This document shows, piece after piece, positions 1-8,097 of a DNA stretch of 64,000 nt (its first letter is position 1; each line of letters opens with the position of its first letter). The stretch is from NCBI GenBank assembly GCA_017744715.1, contig JAGIAT010000004.1, positions 186,001 to 250,000 on the forward strand. The letters are read 5' to 3'. Source of the DNA: Niabella sp. (GTDB lineage: Bacteria; Bacteroidota; Bacteroidia; Chitinophagales; Chitinophagaceae). The notes beneath the pieces were generated by a model. That model saw nothing but the letters and a program-made list of their open reading frames with translations. It made no database searches and had not been told where the DNA came from. A program made the translations under genes and the position numbers.

Positions 1-231
1 CTTTTTTTCCGGCATCCATTCTAAAATAGTTTGCCGGATCAGGCCCTTATCGGAAACACATTCACGGGTAGCGCCAACCCCTCCAATTCCGTCCGTCAGC
101 CGGCACTCCACCGGCTTGGGAAGGCCAAAAAGAAAATAGCAGGGTTTTCGTTCATCCATTTTCGACTGAAATAATAACGGCCAGAGCTGAGCCGGGGTTG
201 CGTTGAATTTCCAGGTAGTTTGAAGTTGCAT
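1..231 (-). CDS. SRPBCC/START-like protein, partial (3' end off the window)
   Basis: An open frame runs leftward from an ATG at 229-231 to the window edge, giving 77 residues without a stop. It begins MQLQTTWKFNATPAQLW, continues with LWPLLFQSKMDERKPCYFLF, then a glycine-rich turn (GIGGVGATRE) and ILEWMPEKK at the edge. An N-terminal beta strand followed by a helix and a VGATRE-type strand resembles the SRPBCC (polyketide cyclase/START-like) fold, which binds hydrophobic ligands; this is a fold-level guess. The start lies 25 bases beyond the stop of the nitronate monooxygenase-like gene on the same strand, so the two are probably cotranscribed. No specific function can be given. Confidence 0.6.
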   Translation of the reverse strand, partial: MQLQTTWKFNATPAQLWPLLFQSKMDERKPCYFLFGLPKPVECRLTDGIGGVGATRECVSDKGLIRQTILEWMPEKK

Positions 232-256
232 CGGTATTTTTTATTAAAGCGGTATT

Positions 257-1327
257 CTATTTACCAATGGCATTTGCCAGCAATGCCTTTCCAAACTGTT
301 CCACAATTGCTGCGGAAGTACCTGTCGCGGCCGTTAACGGCATTTCCGTTCCGGACCAAAGGCTGGTAAATGCCGCATCATTCTGTGCCTGTGCCTTTTT
401 ACGAAGCACGGCTGTTAAGGCATTCTGATACGGGTAAGGAGGCACCGGAATACCCGAGGTTTCAACTGCTGTTATAAACGCATTGCACAAGCCCCGTGCC
501 CATCGGCCGGAAAAAGCCGTGGTCAGCACGGAGTGTGTTTCCGGTTCCCGGGTCAGCAATTGTTTGTAAGCAGGTATAGCCTCACTTTCCGCTGTAGGAA
601 TAAAAAGCGTTCCCAACTGCACTGCTGCCGCGCCAAGAGCAATCATTCTTTTAGCTCCTGCCGTATCCCGAATGCCGCCCGCAGCGATCACGGGAATATG
701 GATCGCCGTTTTCAATGCCGCAAGCAACACTTCCAGCGCAGGTTGCCCTGCTACGTCTTCCTGTAAAAAACTCCCCCGGTGTCCGCCGGCTTCGATGCCC
801 TGTGCCACCACCATATCTATACCTTTTTCCTGCAGATAAACGGCCTCTTCCAGACTGGTTGCGGTACCGATCAGTAATACTTTATTGTTTTTCAACAGCC
901 GGATACTTTCATCATCCGGACACCCGAAGGTAAAACTCACCACCCGAACGCCTTCCTGAAGCAATACATCCAGCTGGTCTTTATAGCTATACAGCCGCGG
1001 AATCTGAAGATCGGCTTCGGTCAGTTCATACCCGCGTTCCGTTGCCAACCGGTGAATCAGCTGCCGCATGGGCTCCAGGGAAACGATGTCCACTTCCGGG
1101 ATCTGGTGTACAAAAAGATTCACCGCAAAAGGCCGGTAGGTTAATACACGTGTTTTGCGCAGCAATGTTGCAACAGCCTCCGGCGATAGCCCTCCAACCG
1201 GAAGCGATCCAAGTCCGCCGGCATTGGAAGCCGCAGCGGTCATTTCCGGAGTGGACACCCCCAGCATGGGTGCCTGTACCACCGGGTAAGTGATCTGTAA
1301 CCTATCAGAGAATGTATGGGTGTGCAT
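257..1327 (-). CDS. NAD(P)H-dependent flavin oxidoreductase, nitronate monooxygenase family
   Basis: This 356-residue protein is a TIM-barrel FMN enzyme of the nitronate monooxygenase/2-nitropropane dioxygenase family. Visible family features are the N-terminal PVVQAPMLGVSTPEMTAAAS strand, the EAGGHRG segment carrying the histidine usually taken as catalytic, and the phosphate-binding stretch AAGGIRDTAGAKRMIALGAA followed by VQLGTLF. Members oxidise alkyl nitronates or act as NAD(P)H:quinone reductases; the sequence does not separate these. The length is normal for the family. A partial SRPBCC gene follows 25 bases downstream on the same strand. The cytoplasm is the expected location because there is no signal peptide. 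Confidence 0.88.
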   Translation of the reverse strand: MHTHTFSDRLQITYPVVQAPMLGVSTPEMTAAASNAGGLGSLPVGGLSPEAVATLLRKTRVLTYRPFAVNLFVHQIPEVDIVSLEPMRQLIHRLATERGYELTEADLQIPRLYSYKDQLDVLLQEGVRVVSFTFGCPDDESIRLLKNNKVLLIGTATSLEEAVYLQEKGIDMVVAQGIEAGGHRGSFLQEDVAGQPALEVLLAALKTAIHIPVIAAGGIRDTAGAKRMIALGAAAVQLGTLFIPTAESEAIPAYKQLLTREPETHSVLTTAFSGRWARGLCNAFITAVETSGIPVPPYPYQNALTAVLRKKAQAQNDAAFTSLWSGTEMPLTAATGTSAAIVEQFGKALLANAIGK

Positions 1328-1465
1328 GCTTTGCCGTTTATATTGCTTTTTGACGGTGCGCTTATCATCGATTGGTTACGCATCACAGCGCCGCTGGTTG
1401 TCTGTTGGGATCCGGACCTACAATACCACGAAGCACCAGTAGTAACGGTCTTCTCAAACGCCCGT

Positions 1466-3577
1466 CTACTGTTTTTCCGCGGCCGCTTTTTCCTTTACCA
1501 CTACCAGGTCGCTCAGCTCTACCTGCATGGGCAATAAGCCGATCTTTACCACGGCACGTTTACTTTTAATTTCCAGTACTTCGCCCACCTGGTGATTCCG
1601 TTTCATCTTAACCTGGTCGCCTACTTTGATCTCCCCTCCTATTTCCTGGTATTTGGATTCGATCTTTTTCTGGATCTTTCCAACCGTTTTCTTTTCATTC
1701 TTGTTAAAAAGCAGGTTATTGATCTGTTTGATCAGTTTTTGTTTATCCTCCTCCTTCTTCCATTCAATAGTGATCTGTTTAAGCTTCCGCTCCATATCTT
1801 TAAGATAGGTGATCCGGTCTTCGGATATCTTATTCTGCTCGCGCAATACATTCATTTGCTGACGGTGTTTTTCCTTATCCATCACCCGCTCCATTTCCTT
1901 TTTCAGCCGTTCATTTTCCCTGATCAGCCGCTCCAGCTCCTGATCCTTTTTGGTAAGGTCCCGCAGGTTTTGTTCCGTTTTGTTCAACAGTTTATCCAGC
2001 CGGTACTGGTCATCATCCACCATCTGCCGTGCCTGGTTGATCAGGCGTTTTTCCAACCCGATCCGCTCCGCGATAGAAAAGGTATAAGAACTTCCCGGGC
2101 GTCCTACCACCAGCTGAAACATGGGCAGCAGGTTCTTTTCGTCAAAGGCCATCGCACCGTTTACGATGCCGTGTGTTTTCCCCGCCATTACTTTCAGGTT
2201 AAGATAATGGGTGGTTACAATGCCATACGAATGTTTCTTCAGCAGCTCCAGCAGGATCACTTCGGCAAAAGCACCACCCAGGTTCGGATCACTGCCGCTC
2301 CCCAGCTCATCAATAAAGAACAGGGTTTTACCATTGGCGTGTTCCATAAAATACTTCATATGGATCAGGTGACTGCTATAGGTGCTGAGCTCAAACTCCA
2401 GGCTCTGGGTATCTCCGATATGAATCATCAGTTGTTTGAATACCCCAAATTCGCTGTTCGGATGCACCGGCACCAGCAATCCGCTTTGCACCATCATCTG
2501 CAATAATCCCACCGTTTTCATCGTAACGGTTTTTCCTCCCGCGTTCGGGCCGCTCACTACCAGTATCCGCTGGCTTTCATCCAGGGTGATGGACACCGGG
2601 AAGGTTTGCTTACCGGAACGTTTATTATACAAATACAGTAAGGGATGATACGCATTTACCAGGCGTACCTGTGCTTTGTCTGCCACCACCGGAAACTCTC
2701 CATTGATATCTCCTGCAAACTTTGCTTTGGCACGTATAAAGTCATATTCTCCCACCACGGTATGCCAGGTATTCAGCAGAGGGGCGTGGGTGGAAAGATG
2801 AGCGGTAAGCTGGCGCAGGATGCGGTCTACCTCTTTGCGTTCTTCATGCTCCAGGTCGGCCACTTCATTATTCAGGTGCATCGTTTCTTCGGGCTCGATA
2901 AAAGCCGTTTTACGGCTGTCGCTTTCTCCGTGCAAAATTCCCTTTATAGCTCTCTTTTGCTCTGCAAATACCGCAATTACCCGGCGGCCGTTCATAAAAC
3001 TTTCTTCAATCTCTGCCAGGTAGCCCTGCTTATTAAGCTTGGCAACGATCTTATCGAAAATGCGGCGCAGTTCGGTGCGTTTGCGGTACAGGCTCAGCCG
3101 GATATCCTTCAGCGCCGGCGATGCGCTGTCCTTTACCTGGCCGATCTCATCCACCACTTCATCGATCAGACTGATAATGGCCTTTTCATAATAGGTATCT
3201 TTTATCACGCGGTACAGGCTTTCATAAGCCAGTTTCCGCTCTGCATCAAACCAACGGAAGATCTTTTCGATACTCTCTGCCAGTTTCCGGATCTGAAGCA
3301 ACTGCTCGCCGGTAAGCAAGGCGCCGGGAATTGAAAGCAGCTTCAGCTCCCGCGAAAGGTTTAAAATATAATCGTTGGGAAAATAAACGGCATTTTGCAG
3401 CAACTGTTTAAATTCATGCGACTGCTTCAGCTCCTCATCAATAAACCGTTTATGGGTATGAATGCGTAGCTGCTCTGCCTTGCGTTGTGCATAATCCGTT
3501 TCACAATGTTTCGCCAAAAGCTCTCGGATCTTGTCAAACTCCAATTGTATATATGCCGATTCCGGGTATAATTTCAT
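1466..3577 (-). CDS. mutS2: MutS2-family ATPase without the C-terminal Smr nuclease domain
   Basis: The 703-residue protein has the MutS core: helical lever region in the first 300 residues, Walker A GPNAGGKT at 343-350, the DTQS and STYSSH segments, Walker B LFFIDELGSGSDP, and the THYLNLK switch. The MutS2 coiled coil follows (about 515-640), then a small KOW-like beta domain (GDQVKM...GEVLEIKSKRAVVKIG). MutS2 proteins normally end in a Smr endonuclease domain and are about 780 residues; this one stops right after the beta domain, so the nuclease is absent. MutS2 acts on branched DNA or, in Bacillus, on collided ribosomes. A -7 element (3605-3612) lies 27 bases upstream of the ATG, supporting this start. 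Confidence 0.88.
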   Translation of the reverse strand: MKLYPESAYIQLEFDKIRELLAKHCETDYAQRKAEQLRIHTHKRFIDEELKQSHEFKQLLQNAVYFPNDYILNLSRELKLLSIPGALLTGEQLLQIRKLAESIEKIFRWFDAERKLAYESLYRVIKDTYYEKAIISLIDEVVDEIGQVKDSASPALKDIRLSLYRKRTELRRIFDKIVAKLNKQGYLAEIEESFMNGRRVIAVFAEQKRAIKGILHGESDSRKTAFIEPEETMHLNNEVADLEHEERKEVDRILRQLTAHLSTHAPLLNTWHTVVGEYDFIRAKAKFAGDINGEFPVVADKAQVRLVNAYHPLLYLYNKRSGKQTFPVSITLDESQRILVVSGPNAGGKTVTMKTVGLLQMMVQSGLLVPVHPNSEFGVFKQLMIHIGDTQSLEFELSTYSSHLIHMKYFMEHANGKTLFFIDELGSGSDPNLGGAFAEVILLELLKKHSYGIVTTHYLNLKVMAGKTHGIVNGAMAFDEKNLLPMFQLVVGRPGSSYTFSIAERIGLEKRLINQARQMVDDDQYRLDKLLNKTEQNLRDLTKKDQELERLIRENERLKKEMERVMDKEKHRQQMNVLREQNKISEDRITYLKDMERKLKQITIEWKKEEDKQKLIKQINNLLFNKNEKKTVGKIQKKIESKYQEIGGEIKVGDQVKMKRNHQVGEVLEIKSKRAVVKIGLLPMQVELSDLVVVKEKAAAEKQ

Positions 3578-3604
3578 AACTGCCTTCTGTCATTTTCAAG
3601 CCTG

Positions 3605-3612
3605 CAAAGATA
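3605..3612 (-). promoter_or_regulatory. -7 element of the mutS2 promoter
   Basis: Read on the minus strand this is TATCTTTG, an exact match to the Bacteroidota -7 consensus TAnnTTTG. It lies 27 bases upstream of the mutS2 ATG. I see no clear -33 TTTG at the usual distance. Confidence 0.55.
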
Positions 3613-3624
3613 CGAAGCGGAAAG

Positions 3625-3756
3625 GCTAAATGTTAAATACTAAATTCTAAGCCCCAAATTCTAAAAAAGGGATAAAAAACACGACCAAAAGACAAACTTG
3701 CACACTGAAAGCTGACGGCTGACCACTGAAAACTGATAACTGCCGACTGAAAACTA
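3625..3756 (+). repeat. Composite low-complexity intergenic repeat, copy 1 (A-C-B order)
   Basis: Three blocks follow one another: words of the type TACTAAATTCTAAGCCCC (A), then AAAACACGACCAAAAGACAA (C), then a string built from CTGAAAGCTGAC, CTGAAAACTGATAACTG and similar words (B). The same three blocks in the same order occur inverted at 6346-6490. The region has no open frame and sits between mutS2 and msrA. Confidence 0.7.
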
Positions 3757-3795
3757 CTCCTTAAACATTCTCCTGGCTTCCCTTGTTATTAAATT

Positions 3796-3824
3796 GTAAA
3801 TTACAGCTTGATTCTGTAATTTAC
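3796..3824 (+). promoter_or_regulatory. Perfect 11-bp inverted repeat upstream of msrA
   Basis: GTAAATTACAG (3796-3806) and CTGTAATTTAC (3814-3824) are exact reverse complements separated by 7 bases. The repeat ends 22 bases before the TTG start of msrA. No T-tract follows, so a terminator is unlikely; an operator or a leader hairpin are the alternatives. Function is inferred from position only. Confidence 0.45.
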
Positions 3825-3846
3825 AGTCAGTAATGGATTCCAAAAA

Positions 3847-4500
3847 TTGAAAACTTTTATTCCCATATTATTATTGATCGCGCTGGCGGCAACAGCCTGT
3901 GCACAGAAAAAAAAGGAGCCCGTGGTTTTTGCAGGGCCGGCAGCAAAATCTTCTACAATGAGCCAACAAACAGACACAGCCACCTTTGCCAACGGATGCT
4001 TTTGGTGTACAGAAGCAATTTTCCAGGACGTAAAAGGGGTTTCCTCCGTTACCAGCGGTTATACAGACGGACATACACAGAACCCGACCTATAAAGAAGT
4101 GTGCACGGGTAATACCGGTCATGCCGAAGCCTTACAGATCGTTTATGATCCTTCCGTTATTTCTTTTGATGAGTTACTGGAGATCTTCTGGAAAACCCAC
4201 GATCCCACCACGCTCAACCGGCAGGGAGGAGATGTGGGCACCCAATACCGCAGCGGAGTCTATTACCACAACCCCGCCCAGAAGGAAAAGGCGGAATATT
4301 ACAAACAGGAACTGGACAAAAGCGGTGCGTTTGATAACCCGATCGTAACCGAAATAAAACCCTTCACTGTTTTTTACCCGGCGGAAGCCTATCATCAGTC
4401 GTATTTTAACAATAACGAAAATCAAAATCCCTATTGCACCATGGTGATCCGTCCAAAGGTGGATAAATTTCGTAAAGTATTCAAAGACAAGCTGAAATAG
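3847..4500 (+). CDS. msrA: Peptide-methionine (S)-S-oxide reductase MsrA, probable lipoprotein
   Basis: MsrA reduces the S epimer of methionine sulfoxide in proteins. The catalytic motif GCFWC lies at residues 50-54 with nucleophilic Cys51, and the family segments GYTDGHTQNPTYKEVCTG, GHAEALQIVYDP, THDPTTLNRQGGDVGTQYRS and AEAYHQSYF all follow. Before the domain there is an extra N-terminus: a hydrophobic stretch ending ALAATAC, a good lipobox, with Lys at position 2. The enzyme is therefore probably membrane-anchored in the periplasm. The start is a TTG, chosen because the signal peptide begins directly after it and no in-frame ATG lies nearby upstream. An 11-bp inverted repeat precedes the start. 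Confidence 0.93.
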   Translation: MKTFIPILLLIALAATACAQKKKEPVVFAGPAAKSSTMSQQTDTATFANGCFWCTEAIFQDVKGVSSVTSGYTDGHTQNPTYKEVCTGNTGHAEALQIVYDPSVISFDELLEIFWKTHDPTTLNRQGGDVGTQYRSGVYYHNPAQKEKAEYYKQELDKSGAFDNPIVTEIKPFTVFYPAEAYHQSYFNNNENQNPYCTMVIRPKVDKFRKVFKDKLK

Positions 4501-4509
4501 GAGGCGGAA

Positions 4510-4596
4510 TTGAGATTTGAGCTTGCAGATATACCATTTCAAAATTGATATGTCTGTAAAGGTCTCATTTCCTGGCGCACAATATTCAAATCTCAA
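4510..4596. repeat. Low-complexity intergenic repeat with 11-bp inverted arms
   Basis: TTGAGATTTGA (4510-4520) and its exact reverse complement TCAAATCTCAA (4586-4596) bracket a 65-base interval between msrA and the arginase-family gene. The words resemble the GAGATTTCAG strings at 23925-24075, so this probably belongs to the same dispersed class. Confidence 0.45.
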
Positions 4597-4640
4597 AATA
4601 TAACAAACGTTAATTGTTGCCGGATGCGATAAAAAGCGTA

Positions 4641-4648
4641 TAACTTTG
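4641..4648 (+). promoter_or_regulatory. -7 element upstream of the arginase-family gene
   Basis: TAACTTTG matches TAnnTTTG exactly. A TTG at 4617-4619 lies 21 bases upstream, within the usual -33 to -7 spacing. The ATG at 4674 follows 25 bases later, preceded by a purine-rich AAAAGGAG stretch. Confidence 0.6.
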
Positions 4649-4673
4649 CGCCTTCCAAAAAAAGGAGACAATA

Positions 4674-5717
4674 ATGTTGGACATAACAAATTTTGATCAG
4701 AACTGTGTAGCCAACCCGAACAACAACATTTTTGGGTTGCCCAGTACCGAGGAAAACGCCGACCTGATCATCATCAACGTTCCCTGGGAAGTTACCGTAA
4801 GCTACGGTGCCGGAACGGCCAGGGCACCGGAATCCATCCTGAAGGCCAGCTTGCAGGTTGACTTGTATGATCCCGACTATCCCAACGCCTGGAAAAGAGG
4901 ATATTACCTGAAACCAACCGATCGTACGGTGCTCCTGAAAAGTGATTTCCTGCGCAAAGAAGCCGAACTCTACATCGATTATATATCCAAGGGTGAAGAA
5001 CTGGGTAAAAACCAGTTTATGTGCCGCACCATTAAAGAAGTAAACGAAGGCGGTGTATACCTTAATAACTGGGTTTACGATCAGGCAAAAGTATTGCTCG
5101 ATGATAATAAACTGGTAGGCTTGCTGGGCGGCGACCATAGTACGCCGTTAGGATTGTTTAAAGCGCTGGCCGAAAAACACGGGGAGTTCGGGATCCTGCA
5201 GATCGATGCGCATTGCGACCTCCGGAAAGCCTACGAAGGATTTGTATACTCGCATGCCAGCATTATGTACAATGCACTGAATGAAGTGCCTCAGATCAAG
5301 AATATTGTACAGGTAGGTGTTCGCGATCTGGGACAGGATGAGTGGGAATACATCAAAAACAGTGAATACCGGGTCATCACCTATTTTGACCAGGAAATAA
5401 AAGAACGCCAGTTTGATGGCGACACATTCAAGAACATTGCTGAAGAGATCGTAGGAAAACTTCCGCAAAAAGTACATATCAGTTTTGATATCGATGGGCT
5501 CGACCCCAAACTGTGCCCCGATACCGGTACTCCGGTTCCCGGCGGGTTTGAACTGGACCGGGTATTCTTCCTGTTTAAAAAGATCATCGAAAGTGGCCGG
5601 CAGCTGATCGGGTTCGACCTGGTGGAAGTGGGTACCGGTGAAACAGACTGGAATGCAAACGTAGGAGCAAGAGCCCTTTACAAATTGTGTAACCTGCTTG
5701 CGGGAAGCAATCAATAA
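4674..5717 (+). CDS. Arginase/agmatinase/formimidoylglutamase-family ureohydrolase
   Basis: This 347-residue enzyme carries the three binuclear-manganese motifs of the ureohydrolase family: GGDHS at 152-156, DAHCD at 178-182 and SFDIDGLDP around 270-278, which supply the His and Asp metal ligands. Members cleave guanidino groups of arginine, agmatine, formimidoylglutamate or related compounds, releasing urea or formamide. The family is certain, the substrate is not: no urease, hut or spe genes lie in the window. It has its own promoter (box 4641-4648) and a small membrane-protein gene follows 27 bases later on the same strand. Confidence 0.85.
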   Translation: MLDITNFDQNCVANPNNNIFGLPSTEENADLIIINVPWEVTVSYGAGTARAPESILKASLQVDLYDPDYPNAWKRGYYLKPTDRTVLLKSDFLRKEAELYIDYISKGEELGKNQFMCRTIKEVNEGGVYLNNWVYDQAKVLLDDNKLVGLLGGDHSTPLGLFKALAEKHGEFGILQIDAHCDLRKAYEGFVYSHASIMYNALNEVPQIKNIVQVGVRDLGQDEWEYIKNSEYRVITYFDQEIKERQFDGDTFKNIAEEIVGKLPQKVHISFDIDGLDPKLCPDTGTPVPGGFELDRVFFLFKKIIESGRQLIGFDLVEVGTGETDWNANVGARALYKLCNLLAGSNQ

Positions 5718-5744
5718 CCCGTTCCGGGAGTAAAATCTTCAGTA

Positions 5745-6347
5745 TTGAGTGATCCGACACAAAATAACAACCCCGCCGCAATCGCTACCGAAGCCGGCCC
5801 GGGGTATCGTTTTGTGATCCCCAATGCCCGCGTACTCATTTACCAGGTTTTTGCCTATGGCATTATTTTTTTAAATATGCTGGGACAGTTGCTGATGGAC
5901 TATCAGCGCAACAGTCCTAACCTGAAGATCAGCGTGCTGGTATGTGCGCTGCTTTTTGCACTGTTTATCTTCCGGGATGTATACCTGTTACGTAAAAAAA
6001 ACACCTTGCAATCGCTGGGCATTGTTATTCTTGTATTGGGTTTCCGCTGGTATCAGTATGCGCTCGGATGGGGGTTTGTGATCAACGTACTGTTATGGTT
6101 TCTTTACCTGGTGGCACGGCGGCAGCTGGTGATAACCGTAACCGCCGGGGAGATCCGTTATCCTTCTTTTCCTGTTAAGAAGATCGCCTGGAACGAAGTC
6201 AGCAACCTGGTATTAAAGGCTGACATTCTTACCATCGACCTGAAGAACAATAAAATATACCAGCATTTTATAAAAGATGCGGACCAGATCGTTTCTGAAG
6301 CAATATTTAACGAATTTTGCAGGAAGCAGCTGGCAGCCGTTAGGTGA
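5745..6347 (+). CDS. Small membrane protein with a PH-like cytosolic tail, function unknown
   Basis: The 200-residue protein has a hydrophilic N-terminus, three or four hydrophobic segments (about 30-50, 62-78, 88-122), and a soluble C-terminal part reading LVITVTAGEIRYPSFPVKKIAWNEV in spirit, that is, a strand-rich segment with a Trp-Asn core typical of bacterial PH-like domains. The start is TTG at 5745, the first initiation codon after the upstream stop. It probably shares a transcript with the arginase-family gene. I do not recognise a specific family, and no function is proposed. Confidence 0.65.
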   Translation: MSDPTQNNNPAAIATEAGPGYRFVIPNARVLIYQVFAYGIIFLNMLGQLLMDYQRNSPNLKISVLVCALLFALFIFRDVYLLRKKNTLQSLGIVILVLGFRWYQYALGWGFVINVLLWFLYLVARRQLVITVTAGEIRYPSFPVKKIAWNEVSNLVLKADILTIDLKNNKIYQHFIKDADQIVSEAIFNEFCRKQLAAVR

Positions 6348-6490
6348 TAGTTATCAGCTTTCAGTTATCAGTTATCAGCGGTCAGCTTTCAGTTTCCCAG
6401 ATGATCTGACGTGGTTTGAAGCTTTGTCTTTTGATCTTTGTTTTTTGAATCTTTCGAATTTAGAATTTAGGACTTAGAATTTATTATTTA
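6346..6490 (-). repeat. Composite low-complexity intergenic repeat, copy 2 (inverted)
   Basis: Read on the minus strand this shows AAATTCTAAGTCCTAAATTC (A), then AAAAACAAAGATCAAAAGAC (C), then CTGAAAGCTGACCGCTGATA-type words (B), the same order as at 3625-3756. The two copies thus form an inverted pair around msrA, the arginase-family gene and the 5745 membrane gene. It fills the space before the radical SAM gene. Confidence 0.7.
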
Positions 6491-6494
6491 AATA

Positions 6495-7796
6495 ATGACA
6501 TTAACATCCTCCCCATACCTTTTGTACTCCGACGGCAACGGGAATATTTTTGAAGATACCAGCCTCTACGCAGTAGGCCGTAGCGGATGGGACGCCCTGC
6601 CTGTACCCGCGGAAGACTGGATCGAATTGCCGGATGGCGGATCGCTTTATGAGCTGCCCGGTCGTGTGGGGATTGGTATTGATGTAAAGACCGGCGATCT
6701 GCGGCTTTGCGAGAAAGGCTGGGCTGTGGCCGCATTTATTCCGCCCGCACATACGGGCTTTTATATTGCCGCATATGAAACCCAGCCGGATGCACCTACC
6801 CTGCCCTTGTTTTGTTATACCGCTGTTGCCTGGCAAAATGATAAATTCTATGTTCCGGCCGTCCGTATCGAACAGGACATCCGCCAGGAATGTGCCGGTT
6901 TTGATGCAGACAAAGTAAAACTGGGTGTGGCACACCTTACGAAGGCGTACCCGCATAACCGCCTGGTTCATCACCTCGCCAACAACTGTGCGCTCACTTA
7001 TCACTGTCCGGCTGCAAGAAATTATTTTATCGGCCGCTGGGAATGCCCGGTACCGGCTTCGCCGGCCTGCAACGCCAATTGTGTAGGCTGTATATCCCTG
7101 CAACCCGATGAGGAAACCATTGTATCTACCCAGGATCGCCTGCAGTTTAAACCCACGGTGGAAGAGATCGTGGAATTTACGGTGCCGCATCTTGAAACGG
7201 CCCCCTACCCGCTGATCAGTTTCGGACAGGGCTGCGAAGGAGAACCCCTGCTGATGTGGGAAACGCTGGAAAAAGCGATCATCGAAATCCGCAAGCACAC
7301 ATCAAAAGGCAGTATCAATATCAACACCAACGGATCAAGGCCTGATGCGGTGAAGCGTCTTTGTGAAGCAGGATTGAACTCTATCCGGGTAAGCACCAAC
7401 AGTGCCCGCAGCGAGATCTATATGCCCTATTACCGCCCCAACAATTACCAGTTTGAAGATATTGTGGAAAGCCTGAAGATCGTCAATGGTTTTGGCGGCT
7501 GGACCTCTATCAACTATTTTGTTTTCCCGGGAATGACCGACAGCGTTGCCGAATACGAAGCCCTGCGGAAGCTGATCCGGGAAACGGGACTGAAAATGAT
7601 CCAATGGCGCAATTTCAACATCGATCCCGACTGGTACCTCGGAAAGATCGGGGTTAGTGAAACCGGTGAATTCATGGGTGTAAAGCAACTTATGGATCTG
7701 ATCCGGGAAGAATTCCCGCACCTGAAATACGGGTATTACAATCCCCCCATGGAGCGGATCAAAGGACGTTACGAAGTAGATTTTGCGCATTATTGA
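6495..7796 (+). CDS. Radical SAM protein of unknown substrate
   Basis: The 433-residue protein has an unusual 190-residue N-terminal region rich in Trp, Tyr and Pro, followed by a radical SAM core. The [4Fe-4S]-binding CxxxCxxC motif is CNANCVGC at 192-199, and the core continues with ISFGQGCEGEP (the glycine-rich SAM segment), SININTNGS and LNSIRVSTNSA. Extra cysteines in the N-terminal part (CALTYHC near 165-171, and one in RWEC) could hold a further metal site. Such enzymes generate a 5'-deoxyadenosyl radical; the substrate is not evident. The gene stands alone, preceded by a repeat and followed by another repeat block, with no obvious target peptide or partner enzyme beside it. Confidence 0.85.
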   Translation: MTLTSSPYLLYSDGNGNIFEDTSLYAVGRSGWDALPVPAEDWIELPDGGSLYELPGRVGIGIDVKTGDLRLCEKGWAVAAFIPPAHTGFYIAAYETQPDAPTLPLFCYTAVAWQNDKFYVPAVRIEQDIRQECAGFDADKVKLGVAHLTKAYPHNRLVHHLANNCALTYHCPAARNYFIGRWECPVPASPACNANCVGCISLQPDEETIVSTQDRLQFKPTVEEIVEFTVPHLETAPYPLISFGQGCEGEPLLMWETLEKAIIEIRKHTSKGSININTNGSRPDAVKRLCEAGLNSIRVSTNSARSEIYMPYYRPNNYQFEDIVESLKIVNGFGGWTSINYFVFPGMTDSVAEYEALRKLIRETGLKMIQWRNFNIDPDWYLGKIGVSETGEFMGVKQLMDLIREEFPHLKYGYYNPPMERIKGRYEVDFAHY

Positions 7797-7815
7797 TCAG
7801 GCATTTTTATTTTAC

Positions 7816-8097
7816 GCATTCGCCACAAAGGCACTAAGACACGAAGAAGCACTAAGGTTATGTTTTTCTTTGCGTTTCTTTGTAACTTTCAGTGTTCGTG
7901 GTGCTTATTTCACGCAACGGCGCAGAGGGTCGGGCTTTCGCCACAAAGCCCTATGGCTCGAAGAGGCACTAAGATTAAGTTTCTCTTTGTGTTTTAGTGT
8001 TTCCCTGTCTTCGTTGTTCCTATTTCACGCAACGGCACAATATTACGTCAAACACCACTTTTGTGTTTCAGTGTTTCTGTGGCTTATTTCACGCAAA
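7816..8097 (-). repeat. CACAAAG/GCGTGAAA-type tandem repeat, about 118-bp units
   Basis: Two units start with CGCCACAAAG at 7821 and 7939 (period 118), and a third partial unit ends near 8097. Each contains CACTAAG, TTTGTGTTT and TATTTCACGCAACGGC words. Read on the minus strand these are the same words as in the larger block at 26082-26668 (CTTTGCG..TTGCGTGAAATA). Open frames across this block (for example 7783-8250 on the plus strand) are by-products of the repeat. Confidence 0.85.

Noticed and set aside
1592..2506. 304-residue plus-strand open frame opposite mutS2
   Set aside because: Antisense shadow of the MutS2 core and coiled coil; no family features of its own.
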